From Aliirhizobium wenxiniae (GTDB lineage Bacteria; Pseudomonadota; Alphaproteobacteria; Rhizobiales; Rhizobiaceae): DNA of 64,000 bases. The position numbers and the translations under genes were made by a program. The stretch lies in contig NZ_JACHEG010000002.1 of NCBI RefSeq assembly GCF_014201355.1, forward strand, positions 1-64,000, read 5' to 3'. Positions 45,864 through 54,508 of this stretch are shown in pieces (position 1 is the stretch's first letter; the number at the start of each line of letters is the position of its first letter). The notes beneath the pieces are model-generated. The model had not been told where the DNA came from, did not search any database, and saw only the letters and a list, made by a program, of their open reading frames with translations.

Positions 45864-48235
45864 GCGAAGAGCAGGACGACGACATCAGATCGCACCGGCA
45901 GCGGAAGCGCGCCGAAAGAGCCGAACGCGGAATGGCGACCGGCTCGAAAGGCCAGCCCGCCATCATCCAGGGCGTTATCCCACCGCGCGAAGTCCTGCTC
46001 GAATTCATCTCCGACAGCCCAGACAAGGCCTCGAAGCGCGAAATCTCCAAGGCTTTCGGGCTGAAGGGCGAGACGCGTGTCGAGTTGAAGGACCTGCTTC
46101 GCCAGCTCGAAGACGAAGGTCTGCTGACGAAGAACCGCAAGTCCCTGGCGCGTCCCGGCGCCCTGCCCCCGGTAACCGTTCTCGACATCACCACCCGCGA
46201 CAAGGATGGCGAGTTGATCGGTCGTCCGGCGGAATGGCCGGAAGATCTCGGTGCGGCACCGGCCGTGCTGATCCGCCAGTCGTCGGAACAACGCGGCAAG
46301 GGCAAGGCGCCCGCCGCCGGTCTCAACGACCGGATTCTGGCAAAAATCTTCCCCAACAAGGACCGTACCGGTCCCGCCTATACGGCGCGCGTCATCAAGG
46401 TGATCGACAAGCGGCGCGGCGCGACGATGGGCGTCATCCACAAGCTTGCCGACGGCGAGGTCCGGCTTCTGCCGATCGACCGTCGCGGCGAGGAGATGGT
46501 GATCGAGCGCGATGGTCTGGGCGAGGCCAAGGACGGTGATCTGGTCGAGACGGAAACCGTTCGTTCCGGCCGTTTCGGCCTGCCGCGTGCGCGTGTGCTC
46601 TCGGTAGTCGGCTCCGTGGCGTCGGAAAAGGCGATCTCGATGATCGCCATCTATTCGCATGGCATTCCGCATATCTTCCCCAAGCAGGTGATGGATGAGG
46701 CGGAGGCTGCAAAGCCCGCCTTGATGTCGAAGCGCGAGGACTGGCGCGATGTGCCGCTCGTCACGATCGACCCCGCCGACGCCAAGGATCATGACGACGC
46801 CGTTTACGCCGAGCCGGACCCGTCTGCCGACAATCCGGGTGGCGTGATCGTCACCGTCGCGATCGCCGATGTCTCCTGGTATGTGCGCACCGGCTCGCCG
46901 CTCGACCGTGAAGCGCTGAAGCGCGGCAATTCCGTCTATTTCCCCGACCGCGTCGTGCCGATGCTGCCGGAGCGGATTTCCAACGACCTCTGCTCGTTGC
47001 GCGAAGGCGAAGACCGGCCGGCAATGGCCGTCAGGATGGTGTTTTCCAAGGAAGGCCGCAAGGCCGGCCACACCTTCCATCGCATCATGATGAAGAGCGC
47101 TGCCAAGCTGTCATACCAGCAGGCACAGGCTGCGATCGACGGCAAGCCGGACGACAAGACCGGGCCGCTGCTCGAACCGATCCTGAAGCCGCTCTGGGCC
47201 GCCTACAAGATCATGAAGATCGGCCGCGACCGCCGCCAGCCGCTTGAACTCGATATGCCGGAGCGCAAGATCCTCCTGAAGCCCGACGGCACTGTCGATC
47301 GCGTCTTTGTGCCGGATCGGCTGGATGCACACAAGCTCATCGAAGAGATGATGATCCAGGCGAATGTCTGTGCCGCCGAAACGCTGGAGAAGAAGCGCCA
47401 GCCGCTGATCTACCGCGCCCATGACGGCCCGTCGCTTGCCAAGCAGGAGACGTTGCGCGAGTTCCTCAACACCCTTGGCATCTCCATGGCCAAGGGCGGC
47501 AACATGCGCTCCAATTCGTTCAACGGCATCCTGTCGCAAGCGCAGGGCACGCCGCATCAGGTGATGGTCAACGAGATGGTGCTGCGCTCCCAGAGCCAGG
47601 CCGTCTACAGCCCGGACAATATCGGGCATTTCGGCCTCAACCTGATGAAATATGCGCATTTCACCTCGCCGATCCGCCGTTACGCGGACCTGATCGTGCA
47701 CCGCGCACTGGTCGGTTCGCTGGGTCTCGGCGAAGGCGGGATTACGCCCGAGGAAGAAGCGCAGCTCGACGATATCGCCGCGGAAATCTCCACCTTCGAA
47801 CGCCGCGCCATGGCTGCCGAACGCGACACGATCAACCGTCTTGTCGCCCATCATCTCGCCACTCGTATCGGCGAGGAATTCGAAGGACGGATTTCCGGCG
47901 TCACCAAGGCCGGGCTGTTCGTTTCGTTGCCGACCTATGGGGCTGACGGTTTCGTGCCGGTCTCGACAATCGGCAATGATTATTACATCTATGACGAGGC
48001 GCATCAGGCACTGACGGGCGAACGCTCCGGGCTTGGCTACCAGCTGGGCGATACGGTGGATGTGCGCCTGAAGGATGCCATTCCGCTTGCCGGCGCGCTG
48101 CAGTTCGAGATGCTGAGCGAAGGCAAGAAACTGCCGACGGCAATGCGATCCTTCCACAAGGCGGGCAAACGCAACAGGCCGGGTGGCGGACCGAAGAAGC
48201 CGGGCACACGCCCTCCCCGTGGACGCAGGAGATAG
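45860..48235 (+). CDS. rnr: Ribonuclease R
   Basis: 3'-to-5' exonuclease that degrades structured RNA. An N-terminal helix-turn-helix-like part (about 25-90) precedes the cold-shock domains. The RNB catalytic domain has VTIDPADAKDHDDAVYA (metal aspartates) and SVYFPDRVVPMLPERISNDLCSL. YAHFTSPIRRYADLIVHRAL follows. An S1 domain (EFEGRISGVTKAGLFVSLPTYGADGFV) and a basic Arg/Lys tail end the 791-residue protein. The GTG start at 45860 overlaps the topA stop (GTGA), so translation is coupled. DUF983 follows 2 bases after the stop. Confidence 0.96.
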   Translation: MSEEQDDDIRSHRQRKRAERAERGMATGSKGQPAIIQGVIPPREVLLEFISDSPDKASKREISKAFGLKGETRVELKDLLRQLEDEGLLTKNRKSLARPGALPPVTVLDITTRDKDGELIGRPAEWPEDLGAAPAVLIRQSSEQRGKGKAPAAGLNDRILAKIFPNKDRTGPAYTARVIKVIDKRRGATMGVIHKLADGEVRLLPIDRRGEEMVIERDGLGEAKDGDLVETETVRSGRFGLPRARVLSVVGSVASEKAISMIAIYSHGIPHIFPKQVMDEAEAAKPALMSKREDWRDVPLVTIDPADAKDHDDAVYAEPDPSADNPGGVIVTVAIADVSWYVRTGSPLDREALKRGNSVYFPDRVVPMLPERISNDLCSLREGEDRPAMAVRMVFSKEGRKAGHTFHRIMMKSAAKLSYQQAQAAIDGKPDDKTGPLLEPILKPLWAAYKIMKIGRDRRQPLELDMPERKILLKPDGTVDRVFVPDRLDAHKLIEEMMIQANVCAAETLEKKRQPLIYRAHDGPSLAKQETLREFLNTLGISMAKGGNMRSNSFNGILSQAQGTPHQVMVNEMVLRSQSQAVYSPDNIGHFGLNLMKYAHFTSPIRRYADLIVHRALVGSLGLGEGGITPEEEAQLDDIAAEISTFERRAMAAERDTINRLVAHHLATRIGEEFEGRISGVTKAGLFVSLPTYGADGFVPVSTIGNDYYIYDEAHQALTGERSGLGYQLGDTVDVRLKDAIPLAGALQFEMLSEGKKLPTAMRSFHKAGKRNRPGGGPKKPGTRPPRGRRR

Positions 48236-48237
48236 CA

Positions 48238-48672
48238 ATGGACCAGCGCGCCGGATCGACCATCAAATATGGCGGTGAAGGCGCGCCCGAGCGTCCCTTG
48301 GGGCGCTCCATCAAACGCGGCCTTGCCTGCCGCTGCCCGAATTGCGGTGATGGCCGCCTGTTCCGCGCCTTTCTCAAGCCAGTCGATCACTGCGCCGTCT
48401 GCGGCGAGGATTATACGCCTCAACGCGCCGACGACCTGCCGGCCTATCTCGTCATCGTCGTTGTCGGCCATGTGCTGATGACGGGCTACCTTTTGACCGA
48501 CATGATCTGGCGCCTCTCACCCTTCATTCACATGGCAATCTGGATACCGCTTGCCGTGCTGACCGCAATCGCGACGGTTCAGCCTATCAAGGGTGGTGTC
48601 ATTGGCCTGCAATGGGCTTACAGGATGCATGGCTTCAGCAAGGAGCCGGAGCACGGCGATCCTTCCGCATGA
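48238..48672 (+). CDS. DUF983 zinc-ribbon membrane protein
   Basis: A 144-residue protein of unknown role. It has a double CxxC zinc-ribbon (CPNCGDGRLFRAFLKPVDHCAVCGEDY, about residues 35-62) and two membrane segments (LPAYLVIVVVGHVLMTGYLL and FIHMAIWIPLAVLTAIATVQ). This is the DUF983 layout. Its ATG is directly after rnr, and its stop overlaps the NUDIX start by ATGA, so it belongs to the topA-rnr unit. Confidence 0.9.
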   Translation: MDQRAGSTIKYGGEGAPERPLGRSIKRGLACRCPNCGDGRLFRAFLKPVDHCAVCGEDYTPQRADDLPAYLVIVVVGHVLMTGYLLTDMIWRLSPFIHMAIWIPLAVLTAIATVQPIKGGVIGLQWAYRMHGFSKEPEHGDPSA

Positions 48673-49352
48673 AGCCGACAGGCGCAGATGTCGTGGAGCC
48701 TGACGATCGTTTTGAGGTGCCTAATCGCGTCCGCACGCAGGATGCGGCCTGCCTGATCCTTGTTGATCGCTCCGGCCCTCAACCGAAGATCCTGATGGGC
48801 CGCAGGGCGGCCAAGCATGTGTTCATGCCGGATGTCTATGTATTTCCCGGCGGACGGCGTGACCGTGGCGACCATGCGCGCCCCTTCAACAACGATCTCC
48901 ATCCACAGGTAATGGAGAAGCTGCTAGCCCACACACCTCGCCGCATGGGACCGGCGCGCGCTAGGGCGCTCGCGCTTGCGGCGCTTCGCGAATTGCAGGA
49001 GGAAACAGGCATCCGTCCGGTCAATGCCGATGGCCCCAACCTCGGCATGTTACGTTATGTCGCGCGGGCAGTGACCCCGCCTGGAGCCGTTCGCCGCTAT
49101 GACACCCGGTTCTTTCTTGGGTTTTGCGAAGAGACTGTCTTCGACATGTCGCATTTCGGCGATACGGACGAATTGGAGGACTTGCAATGGCTTGACATTG
49201 CAGCGGTTTCCAGTCTGAAACTCGCGCGGATCACTCAGACGGTACTGGAGGACGTCAAGGACCTGTTGAAACTCGATCCTTCCGTCTCTTTCGGAAATCC
49301 CGTCCCCTTCTATTCGATGCGTCGCGGGCGCTTCGTCCAGACAAGACTGTAA
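48669..49352 (+). CDS. NUDIX hydrolase
   Basis: A 227-residue NUDIX-fold protein. It opens with the strand DAACLILVDRSGPQPKILMGRRAAKHVFMPDVYVFPGGRRD. The Nudix box is partly canonical: the helix ALALAALRELQEETGI carries the RE..EE..G core. The substrate, a nucleoside diphosphate derivative or CoA type, cannot be read. The ATG at 48669 overlaps the DUF983 stop. Part of the topA-rnr-DUF983-NUDIX-MFS chain. Confidence 0.88.
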   Translation: MKPTGADVVEPDDRFEVPNRVRTQDAACLILVDRSGPQPKILMGRRAAKHVFMPDVYVFPGGRRDRGDHARPFNNDLHPQVMEKLLAHTPRRMGPARARALALAALRELQEETGIRPVNADGPNLGMLRYVARAVTPPGAVRRYDTRFFLGFCEETVFDMSHFGDTDELEDLQWLDIAAVSSLKLARITQTVLEDVKDLLKLDPSVSFGNPVPFYSMRRGRFVQTRL

Positions 49353-49362
49353 GGAAGAATGA

Positions 49363-50547
49363 ATGCCGCAGCCTGCGACCGACGAAAACGGGCATGTCGA
49401 GAAAATCCACTGGCCGTCCCTCGTTGCTGCGATTGCGGCCATCAGTGCGGTCGGCATAGCGATCGGGCTCGGACTTCCGCTTCTTTCCATCATTCTTGAA
49501 AAGCGCGGTATCCCCTCGACGCTGATCGGCCTCAATGCGGCCATGGCCGGCATAGCCTCGATGCTGGCGGCGCCGGTTACCACCAAGCTCGCGCATGATT
49601 ATGGCGTGGCGCGCACGATGATGTTCGCCGTGGTCGTAGCCTCCGTCAGCGGGCTCGGTTTCTATTACGCGCAATCCTTCTGGATGTGGTTCCCGTTGCG
49701 CTTCGCCTTTCACGGTGCGACGACCACGCTGTTCATCCTGTCCGAATTCTGGATCAACGACGCAGCCCCGCCGCGCCGCCGCGGGCTGGTTCTCGGCATC
49801 TATGCCACCGTACTTGCAATCGGCTTTGCAATAGGCCCCCTGCTCTTCTCGACGCTGGGCAGCGACGGCATTCTTCCCTTCCTGGTGGGCGCCATCATCA
49901 TCCTGCTCGCATTGATCCCGATTTTCATCGCGCGGCACGAGAGCCCGGTCCTCAACACCAAGCCGGATCGCCATTTCTTCCACTACATCTTCCTCGTGCC
50001 GACAGCGACGGCAGCCGTCTTCGCCTTCGGCGCGGTTTCTGCCGGCGGGCTTTCGCTGTTTCCTATCTATGCGCTGCGCGAGCAGTTGCAGGAATCACAA
50101 GCTGCCGTGCTTCTGACCGTGATGGGCATCGGCAACATGGCATTCCAGATCCCGCTCGGGCTTTATTCCGACAGATTGAAAGACCGTCGCCCATTGCTCG
50201 CAGCCATGGCCATTCTCGGCGTCATCGGTTCGCTGGCCTTGCCGATGCTGATCCACAACTGGATCTTGATGGCTGTCGTGCTGTTTTTCTGGGGCGGCTG
50301 CGTCTCCGGTCTCTACACGGTGGGCTTGGCACATCTGGGTGCGCGACTCAGCGGTGCGGATCTCGCAGCCGCCAATGCAGCATTCATTTTCTGTTATGCG
50401 GTCGGCACGGTGGTCGGTCCGCAGGGCATCGGGGCCGCCATGGATGTCGTCGGAAACGACGGTTATGCGTGGGCGCTGGCCTCATTCTTCGGCTTTTACG
50501 TGCTGATTGCCCTGTGCCGTACGCTTTTCCATTCAAAACGGAGTTGA
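49363..50547 (+). CDS. MFS transporter (YcaD-like)
   Basis: The 394-residue protein has about 12 membrane helices. The first half reads IGLGLPLLSIILEKRGIPSTLIGLNAAMAGIASMLAAPVTTKLAHDYG, with WINDAAPPRRRGLVLGIYATVLAIGFAIGPLLF, a pattern of the YcaD group. The second half has the matching GLYSDRLKDRRPLLAAMA loop. Substrate unknown. It follows the NUDIX gene by 10 bases with GGAAGAATGA before the ATG, and it precedes rpmG. Confidence 0.87.
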   Translation: MPQPATDENGHVEKIHWPSLVAAIAAISAVGIAIGLGLPLLSIILEKRGIPSTLIGLNAAMAGIASMLAAPVTTKLAHDYGVARTMMFAVVVASVSGLGFYYAQSFWMWFPLRFAFHGATTTLFILSEFWINDAAPPRRRGLVLGIYATVLAIGFAIGPLLFSTLGSDGILPFLVGAIIILLALIPIFIARHESPVLNTKPDRHFFHYIFLVPTATAAVFAFGAVSAGGLSLFPIYALREQLQESQAAVLLTVMGIGNMAFQIPLGLYSDRLKDRRPLLAAMAILGVIGSLALPMLIHNWILMAVVLFFWGGCVSGLYTVGLAHLGARLSGADLAAANAAFIFCYAVGTVVGPQGIGAAMDVVGNDGYAWALASFFGFYVLIALCRTLFHSKRS

Positions 50548-50571
50548 CTTTTGGCGCGCGATTTGTAATTT
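50544..50571 (+). promoter_or_regulatory. Probable promoter of rpmG
   Basis: TTGACT (50544-50549) and TAATTT (50566-50571) are 16 bases apart, about 65 bases before the rpmG start. They overlap the MFS stop codon. An inverted repeat GGCGCG / CGCGCC overlaps the same place and could instead be a weak transcript end. Confidence 0.4.
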
Positions 50572-50637
50572 CGCGCCAGATTTAGCCGGGGCGCACGCTG
50601 CGCTCGCGGCTTCCTATTTTCTAGAGGCAGAACAACC

Positions 50638-50805
50638 ATGGCGAAAGCTACGACCATCAAGATCAAGCTGCTGTCGACGGCTGACACCGGTTTCTTCTAC
50701 GTCACGACGAAGAACAGCCGTACGTTCACGGACAAGATGACCAAGACCAAGTACGACCCGGTTGCCAAGAAGCACGTTGAATTCAAGGAAACCAAGATCA
50801 AGTAA
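50638..50805 (+). CDS. rpmG: 50S ribosomal protein L33
   Basis: A 55-residue ribosomal protein: [20 protein letters not shown], then [22 protein letters not shown] and the basic end [12 protein letters not shown]. This is the cysteine-free (zinc-independent) L33 form usual in proteobacteria. AGAGGCAGAACAACC lies before the ATG. It is monocistronic, ending before a tetraloop terminator. Confidence 0.97.
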   Translation: MAKATTIKIKLLSTADTGFFYVTTKNSRTFTDKMTKTKYDPVAKKHVEFKETKIK

Positions 50806-50828
50806 GACTTGATCTTTAGGGTTTGAAC

Positions 50829-50864
50829 AAGGCGCCGACCGCAAGGTCAGGCGCCTTTTCTTTT
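50829..50864 (+). terminator. Rho-independent terminator of rpmG
   Basis: The stem AAGGCGCC / GGCGCCTT carries an inner GACC-GCAA-GGTC hairpin with a GNRA tetraloop and is followed by TTCTTTT, 23 bases after the rpmG stop. Confidence 0.9.
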
Positions 50865-50904
50865 GCCTGCTGATCTGCCGAATAGCGCGCCTTAAGCTGA
50901 AACG

Positions 50905-51015
50905 AAAAAACGCCGCGTCCCGTCAGGGAGCGGCGTTTTAGATTGGGGGTCGACCAGCCTGCAATAACGGCACGAGGAACCGCATTCATATGCCTGCCGG
51001 TCGACCGACCCCACG
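50905..51015 (-). ncRNA. Candidate small RNA ending in a minus-strand terminator
   Basis: Read on the minus strand, a closing helix (CGACCCC at 51006-51012 with GGGGTCG at 50946-50952, extended by two GGTCGACC palindromes) is followed by the terminator GCGGCG...TTTTTT (50939-50902). The T run is longer on the minus strand (six) than on the plus strand (four), so the terminator faces minus. It could be a free small RNA or the distant 3' end of the divK-pleD transcript. Confidence 0.35.
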
Positions 51016-51039
51016 ACCCAGGAGATGCGGCGGACCTGA

Positions 51040-51549
51040 GCATCATGGGGTATGGCAGTGCCGCATATGGCACATATTTGTCGTTAGGTTCAAAATTGCG
51101 CAAAGGAAAAAGAAAATCAATAGATTCTTAACTGGGAGAAAAAAATGGATTCGCTGTTGGTTAAAATTTGCGCCTCACGGCGCCCAACCACTTAACGCTC
51201 TTCAATAGCAGCGAAGTAAAACGGACCCGAAGGCGGGGTGTTTTCTTGACCGGTACAACCGCAACGGAATTAATTCCGCGGGAAAATGAAATTCAAGCAC
51301 AACCGACCGTCGAATTACCATCAACTAAACTCGGCTATCCTTTTCACAGCAATTCCATCCGAGGATTTCAACCAGTCGGAAACAATGAAACAGCGTGCGG
51401 CATTTTGCACCGGCTCATTACGCTCAAGAATTTCCAGATCACTACAAAACTGTGATTAATCCCGTCGGTAAATCGCCACCACGGTACGCAACCATTGAAC
51501 GAGATCAACCGCTTACGAAACAGCTGTCATTTCTGTCGCTGATTCGTGA
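51040..51549. other. AT-rich intergenic stretch without a supported gene
   Basis: About 500 bases between rpmG and pleD are clearly richer in A and T than their surroundings. A TTG-started frame (51168-51455) lacks the codon bias of neighbouring genes. A 16-codon frame at 51145 has a good GGGAG site but no other support. I see no repeat, tRNA or mobile element. Confidence 0.5.
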
Positions 51550-52926
51550 TCAAGCCGCGTTTGCAACGACGCGGTTTCGTCCGTCGGCCTTGGCCTTATA
51601 AAGTGCCTGATCGGCCTGCTTCAGCAATTGTTCCGGTGTCTCGGCATCGCCGGTACTGCAGGAGAGACCGAAAGATGCCGTCAGCTCGATTGCGGTTCCG
51701 GCAGTTTTGAGCACGAACGGCGTCTTCTCGATGATGGCGCGCAAACGCTCTGCGACAGCAGCCGATGCTGTCGCATCTGTGTCCGGCATGACAACGACAA
51801 ACTCTTCACCGCCGTACCGGCAGGCAAGATCAGCCCCTCGAACCGTCGAGCGGACCCGGGAGGCGAACTCGCGCAGCACTTCATCGCCGGCATCGTGGCC
51901 GTAGGTGTCGTTCACTGACTTGAACCGATCGATATCCATGAGGCAGATCGACAGAGGGCGCGAGCGAACTGCGGCTCGGCTGAAGAGTATCTTGAGATGA
52001 TTGTCGAGATATCGACGATTATTCAAACCCGTCAGGGCATCTGTGACGGCGAGCTCGATCGTGTGCTTGACGCTCATCCGCAGGCGATCGTTATAACGCT
52101 TGCGCTTGATTTGGGTGAGCGTGCGCGCCAGCAGTTCATTCGGGTCGACCGGACGAACGATGTAGTCGTTGACGCCTAGATCGAGCGCGCGAACGATCAT
52201 GTCCTCGGCACCAGCTTCGGCCGCCAGCAGAATCGGCAGGAAGCGCGTACGTTCCAGTGAACGCAGCTGGGAGCATAGTCGCAGAGGATCGTAGTCGTCG
52301 AAATTGGCATTGACGATGACAAGATCGAAACTGTTTTGCGCGGCTTCGAAGATCGCGGCCTGCGGATCAGACATCGCGACGACGTTGCAGACGGGCTTCA
52401 GCGCCTTGGTGATACGTTCCTGCGAGCTTGCGCGACCGTCGACAAGCAAAACCTGGCCGATATCGTCGCGGCCGTCTACGCCCTTGAGTATATCCTCAAT
52501 GACGAGGCTATGAGCCGTGTCGGCCCGAATGCGCAACTCGTCGCTCAGCGCCTTGAGGCGCACGAGGCTGCGAACGCGGGAAATGAGCTGGACGTCATTG
52601 ACCGGCTTGGTGAGAAAATCATCGGCACCGGCTTTGAGCCCGCGCACGCGGTCCGAGGGCTGGTCGAGCGCCGTCACCATGACGACGGGGATATGGGCAG
52701 TCTTGGGATTGGCCTTCAGCCGCTCGCAGACCTCGAAACCATCGATGCCGGGCATCATGATGTCGAGGAGGATCAGATCCGGTGGGGTGCTTTCGCAGAT
52801 CGCCAGCGCCTGGTAGCCGTCATCGGCCGTCAGCACGTCGAAATATTCGGCCAGCAGACGCGCTTCGAGAAGCTTCACATTGGCCGGGATGTCATCGACC
52901 ACCAGTATCCGCGCCGTCATGCCCAT
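51550..52926 (-). CDS. pleD: PleD-type response regulator with diguanylate cyclase domain
   Basis: Makes cyclic di-GMP in response to phosphorylation and controls the motile-to-sessile change in Caulobacter-type cell cycles. The layout is REC1 (phospho-acceptor D55 in LILLDIMMPG), a REC-like adaptor (about 155-280) and GGDEF (about 290-455). The active site is RYGGEEFVVVMPD, and the inhibitory RxxD I-site (RGAD) sits five residues before it, so feedback control is expected. It is 458 residues. It starts 10 bases after divK and is co-transcribed. Confidence 0.96.
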   Translation of the reverse strand: MGMTARILVVDDIPANVKLLEARLLAEYFDVLTADDGYQALAICESTPPDLILLDIMMPGIDGFEVCERLKANPKTAHIPVVMVTALDQPSDRVRGLKAGADDFLTKPVNDVQLISRVRSLVRLKALSDELRIRADTAHSLVIEDILKGVDGRDDIGQVLLVDGRASSQERITKALKPVCNVVAMSDPQAAIFEAAQNSFDLVIVNANFDDYDPLRLCSQLRSLERTRFLPILLAAEAGAEDMIVRALDLGVNDYIVRPVDPNELLARTLTQIKRKRYNDRLRMSVKHTIELAVTDALTGLNNRRYLDNHLKILFSRAAVRSRPLSICLMDIDRFKSVNDTYGHDAGDEVLREFASRVRSTVRGADLACRYGGEEFVVVMPDTDATASAAVAERLRAIIEKTPFVLKTAGTAIELTASFGLSCSTGDAETPEQLLKQADQALYKAKADGRNRVVANAA

Positions 52927-52936
52927 GCTCCCCGCA

Positions 52937-53308
52937 TCATGCGTCGCCGAGGTAAGTCTTGATTGTTTCTATGAATTTCGGCACCGAGATCGGCTTGGAA
53001 ACATAGGCTTCGCATCCACCCTGACGAATGCGTTCTTCGTCGCCCTTCATGGCAAAGGCCGTGACGGCGATGACCGGTATGACGTGAAGTTCGTCGTCTT
53101 CCTTCAGCCATTTGGTGACTTCCAGGCCAGAGACTTCCGGCAGCTGGATATCCATCAGGATAAGGTCGGGGCGATGCTTGCGGGCAAGATCGAGCGCTTC
53201 CATGCCGTTGCGGGTCTGGATTGTTTCATAGCCCGACGCCTCGATCAGATCGCGGAAGAGCTTCATGTTCAGCTCGTTGTCTTCGACAATCATGACCCGT
53301 TTGGGCAT
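52937..53308 (-). CDS. divK: Single-domain response regulator DivK
   Basis: Essential-type cell-cycle regulator that feeds into DivL/CckA/CtrA. It is a lone receiver domain of 123 residues: [22 protein letters not shown], phospho-acceptor D53 in [29 protein letters not shown] and the end [19 protein letters not shown]. The ATG at 53308 is used (the frame is open to 53338). It is the first gene of divK-pleD. A GANTC site (GATTC) lies about 60 bases upstream, which could matter for CcrM methylation. I found no CtrA box here. Confidence 0.96.
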   Translation of the reverse strand: MPKRVMIVEDNELNMKLFRDLIEASGYETIQTRNGMEALDLARKHRPDLILMDIQLPEVSGLEVTKWLKEDDELHVIPVIAVTAFAMKGDEERIRQGGCEAYVSKPISVPKFIETIKTYLGDA

Positions 53309-53439
53309 TGCGATCCATTCCTCAAATCGCGCCTTCAAAAGCGTATGTTCGATATATAAGCTTCAAGATGGTTGATTCCATCGAGCTCTGTTTCCTCAAG
53401 ACTAGGGCCATTTGGTTGAGAAGAGGTAACTCCCCGACA

Positions 53440-53748
53440 ATGCCGCCAAAAACGACTGAACAGGACGCAAGACGCATCAATGCCGAAGAGACGGCTGCTG
53501 CCGTGCTCGGCTGGATGGCCGGCGAGCCGGACATGATGCAGCGGTTCCTCGCCTTGTCGGGCGTCGCGCCGGATCAGATACGGTCCGCCATCTCCGATCC
53601 CGGCTTTCTGGCCGGCGTGATCGACTTCATCATGAGCCACGAGCCGACGCTACTTGCCTTCTGCGAAGCAACAGGCACCAAGCCGGAAACGGTCATTGCC
53701 GCCCATCAGCATTATTCCGGCCCCTATTTCGGGCCCGGAGACTATTGA
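53440..53748 (+). CDS. DUF3572 protein
   Basis: A 102-residue protein of unknown role. It matches DUF3572: INAEETAAAVLGWMAGEPDMMQRFLALSGVAPDQIR, DPGFLAGVIDFIMSHEPTLLAFCEATG. The start ATG at 53440 lies 12 bases after AGAGGT. The pair DUF3572/HAD-like gene follows the divergent divK in this order in several rhizobia as far as I recall. The next gene starts two bases after its stop. Confidence 0.88.
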   Translation: MPPKTTEQDARRINAEETAAAVLGWMAGEPDMMQRFLALSGVAPDQIRSAISDPGFLAGVIDFIMSHEPTLLAFCEATGTKPETVIAAHQHYSGPYFGPGDY

Positions 53749-53749
53749 G

Positions 53750-54391
53750 ATGAGCGAGATCCTCGATCTTTCGCATGTCAGCCTGAAGGACCGGCCTCTG
53801 ATCGTCTGCGACGTGGATGACGTGGTGCTGCAATTCTTCGCACCGTTCGAAACCTATCTGAAACAGGACGGGCTGGAGCTTCTACCGCGGTCATTCCGGC
53901 TAACCGGCAATATAGTTTCGGTCGGCACCGAGATCGCAGTCGAAGACGTGGCGGTCAAACAACTGATCGGTTCGTTCTTCGAGCAACAGGAAGAATGGCA
54001 GACACCTTTCGATCTCGCGCTCGATACGCTGAATGCGCTTGGCGCCGACGCCGACGTCATGTTCCTTACCGCGATGCCGCCACGCTACAGCGAGCCACGA
54101 CGACGCCTGCTCGACCGGCTCGGCTTCGACTTTCCGCTTGTCGCAACGGAAGAACCAAAGGGACCGGTAATGCGACGCATCCATGGCGAACGCGCCCTGC
54201 CCTGCGTCTTCATCGACGACATGGCCCATAATCTTCACTCGGTACGCGACCATGTCGGTAACTGCCTTGTCCTGCACATGATGCCGGATTCCCCGCTACA
54301 TCTTCTGGCGCCGAAGCCGGATGACGGCATTACAAGGGCGATGGACTGGGCACAGGCCGGAAATCTTATTCGCGCGCATATCGGCCGTTAG
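53750..54391 (+). CDS. HAD-like hydrolase/phosphatase
   Basis: The 213-residue protein has a HAD-like start, PLIVCDVDDVVLQFFAPFE, where the DxD pair is in CDVDD. FLTAMPP (motif II) follows and LPCVFIDDMAHNLHSV (motif IV with DD) is clear. The substrate is unknown. It starts at the ATG at 53750, two bases after the DUF3572 stop, with GGAG before it. The pair is probably one unit. Confidence 0.82.
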   Translation: MSEILDLSHVSLKDRPLIVCDVDDVVLQFFAPFETYLKQDGLELLPRSFRLTGNIVSVGTEIAVEDVAVKQLIGSFFEQQEEWQTPFDLALDTLNALGADADVMFLTAMPPRYSEPRRRLLDRLGFDFPLVATEEPKGPVMRRIHGERALPCVFIDDMAHNLHSVRDHVGNCLVLHMMPDSPLHLLAPKPDDGITRAMDWAQAGNLIRAHIGR

Positions 54392-54488
54392 TTCGTAAAA
54401 GAGCAAAACGAGCATCCACCGGCAACAAACCGTTGTAGACCTGCCTCATCCCCTTGAGTGCCGATCGATTGCGGCCTATCGTGCAGAT

Positions 54489-54503
54489 GTTCAATCTTTG
54501 TTC
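54489..54503 (+). promoter_or_regulatory. LexA (SOS) box of dinB
   Basis: GTTC-AATCTTT-GTTC is a perfect match to the alphaproteobacterial LexA consensus GTTC-N7-GTTC. It lies five bases before the dinB ATG. SOS control of dinB is expected from family knowledge; binding is not shown by sequence alone. Confidence 0.85.
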
Positions 54504-54508
54504 CTGAC

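Noticed and set aside
51168..51455. 95-codon TTG-started frame between rpmG and pleD
   Set aside because: AT-rich codon use unlike other genes here, no ribosome site and no family resemblance.
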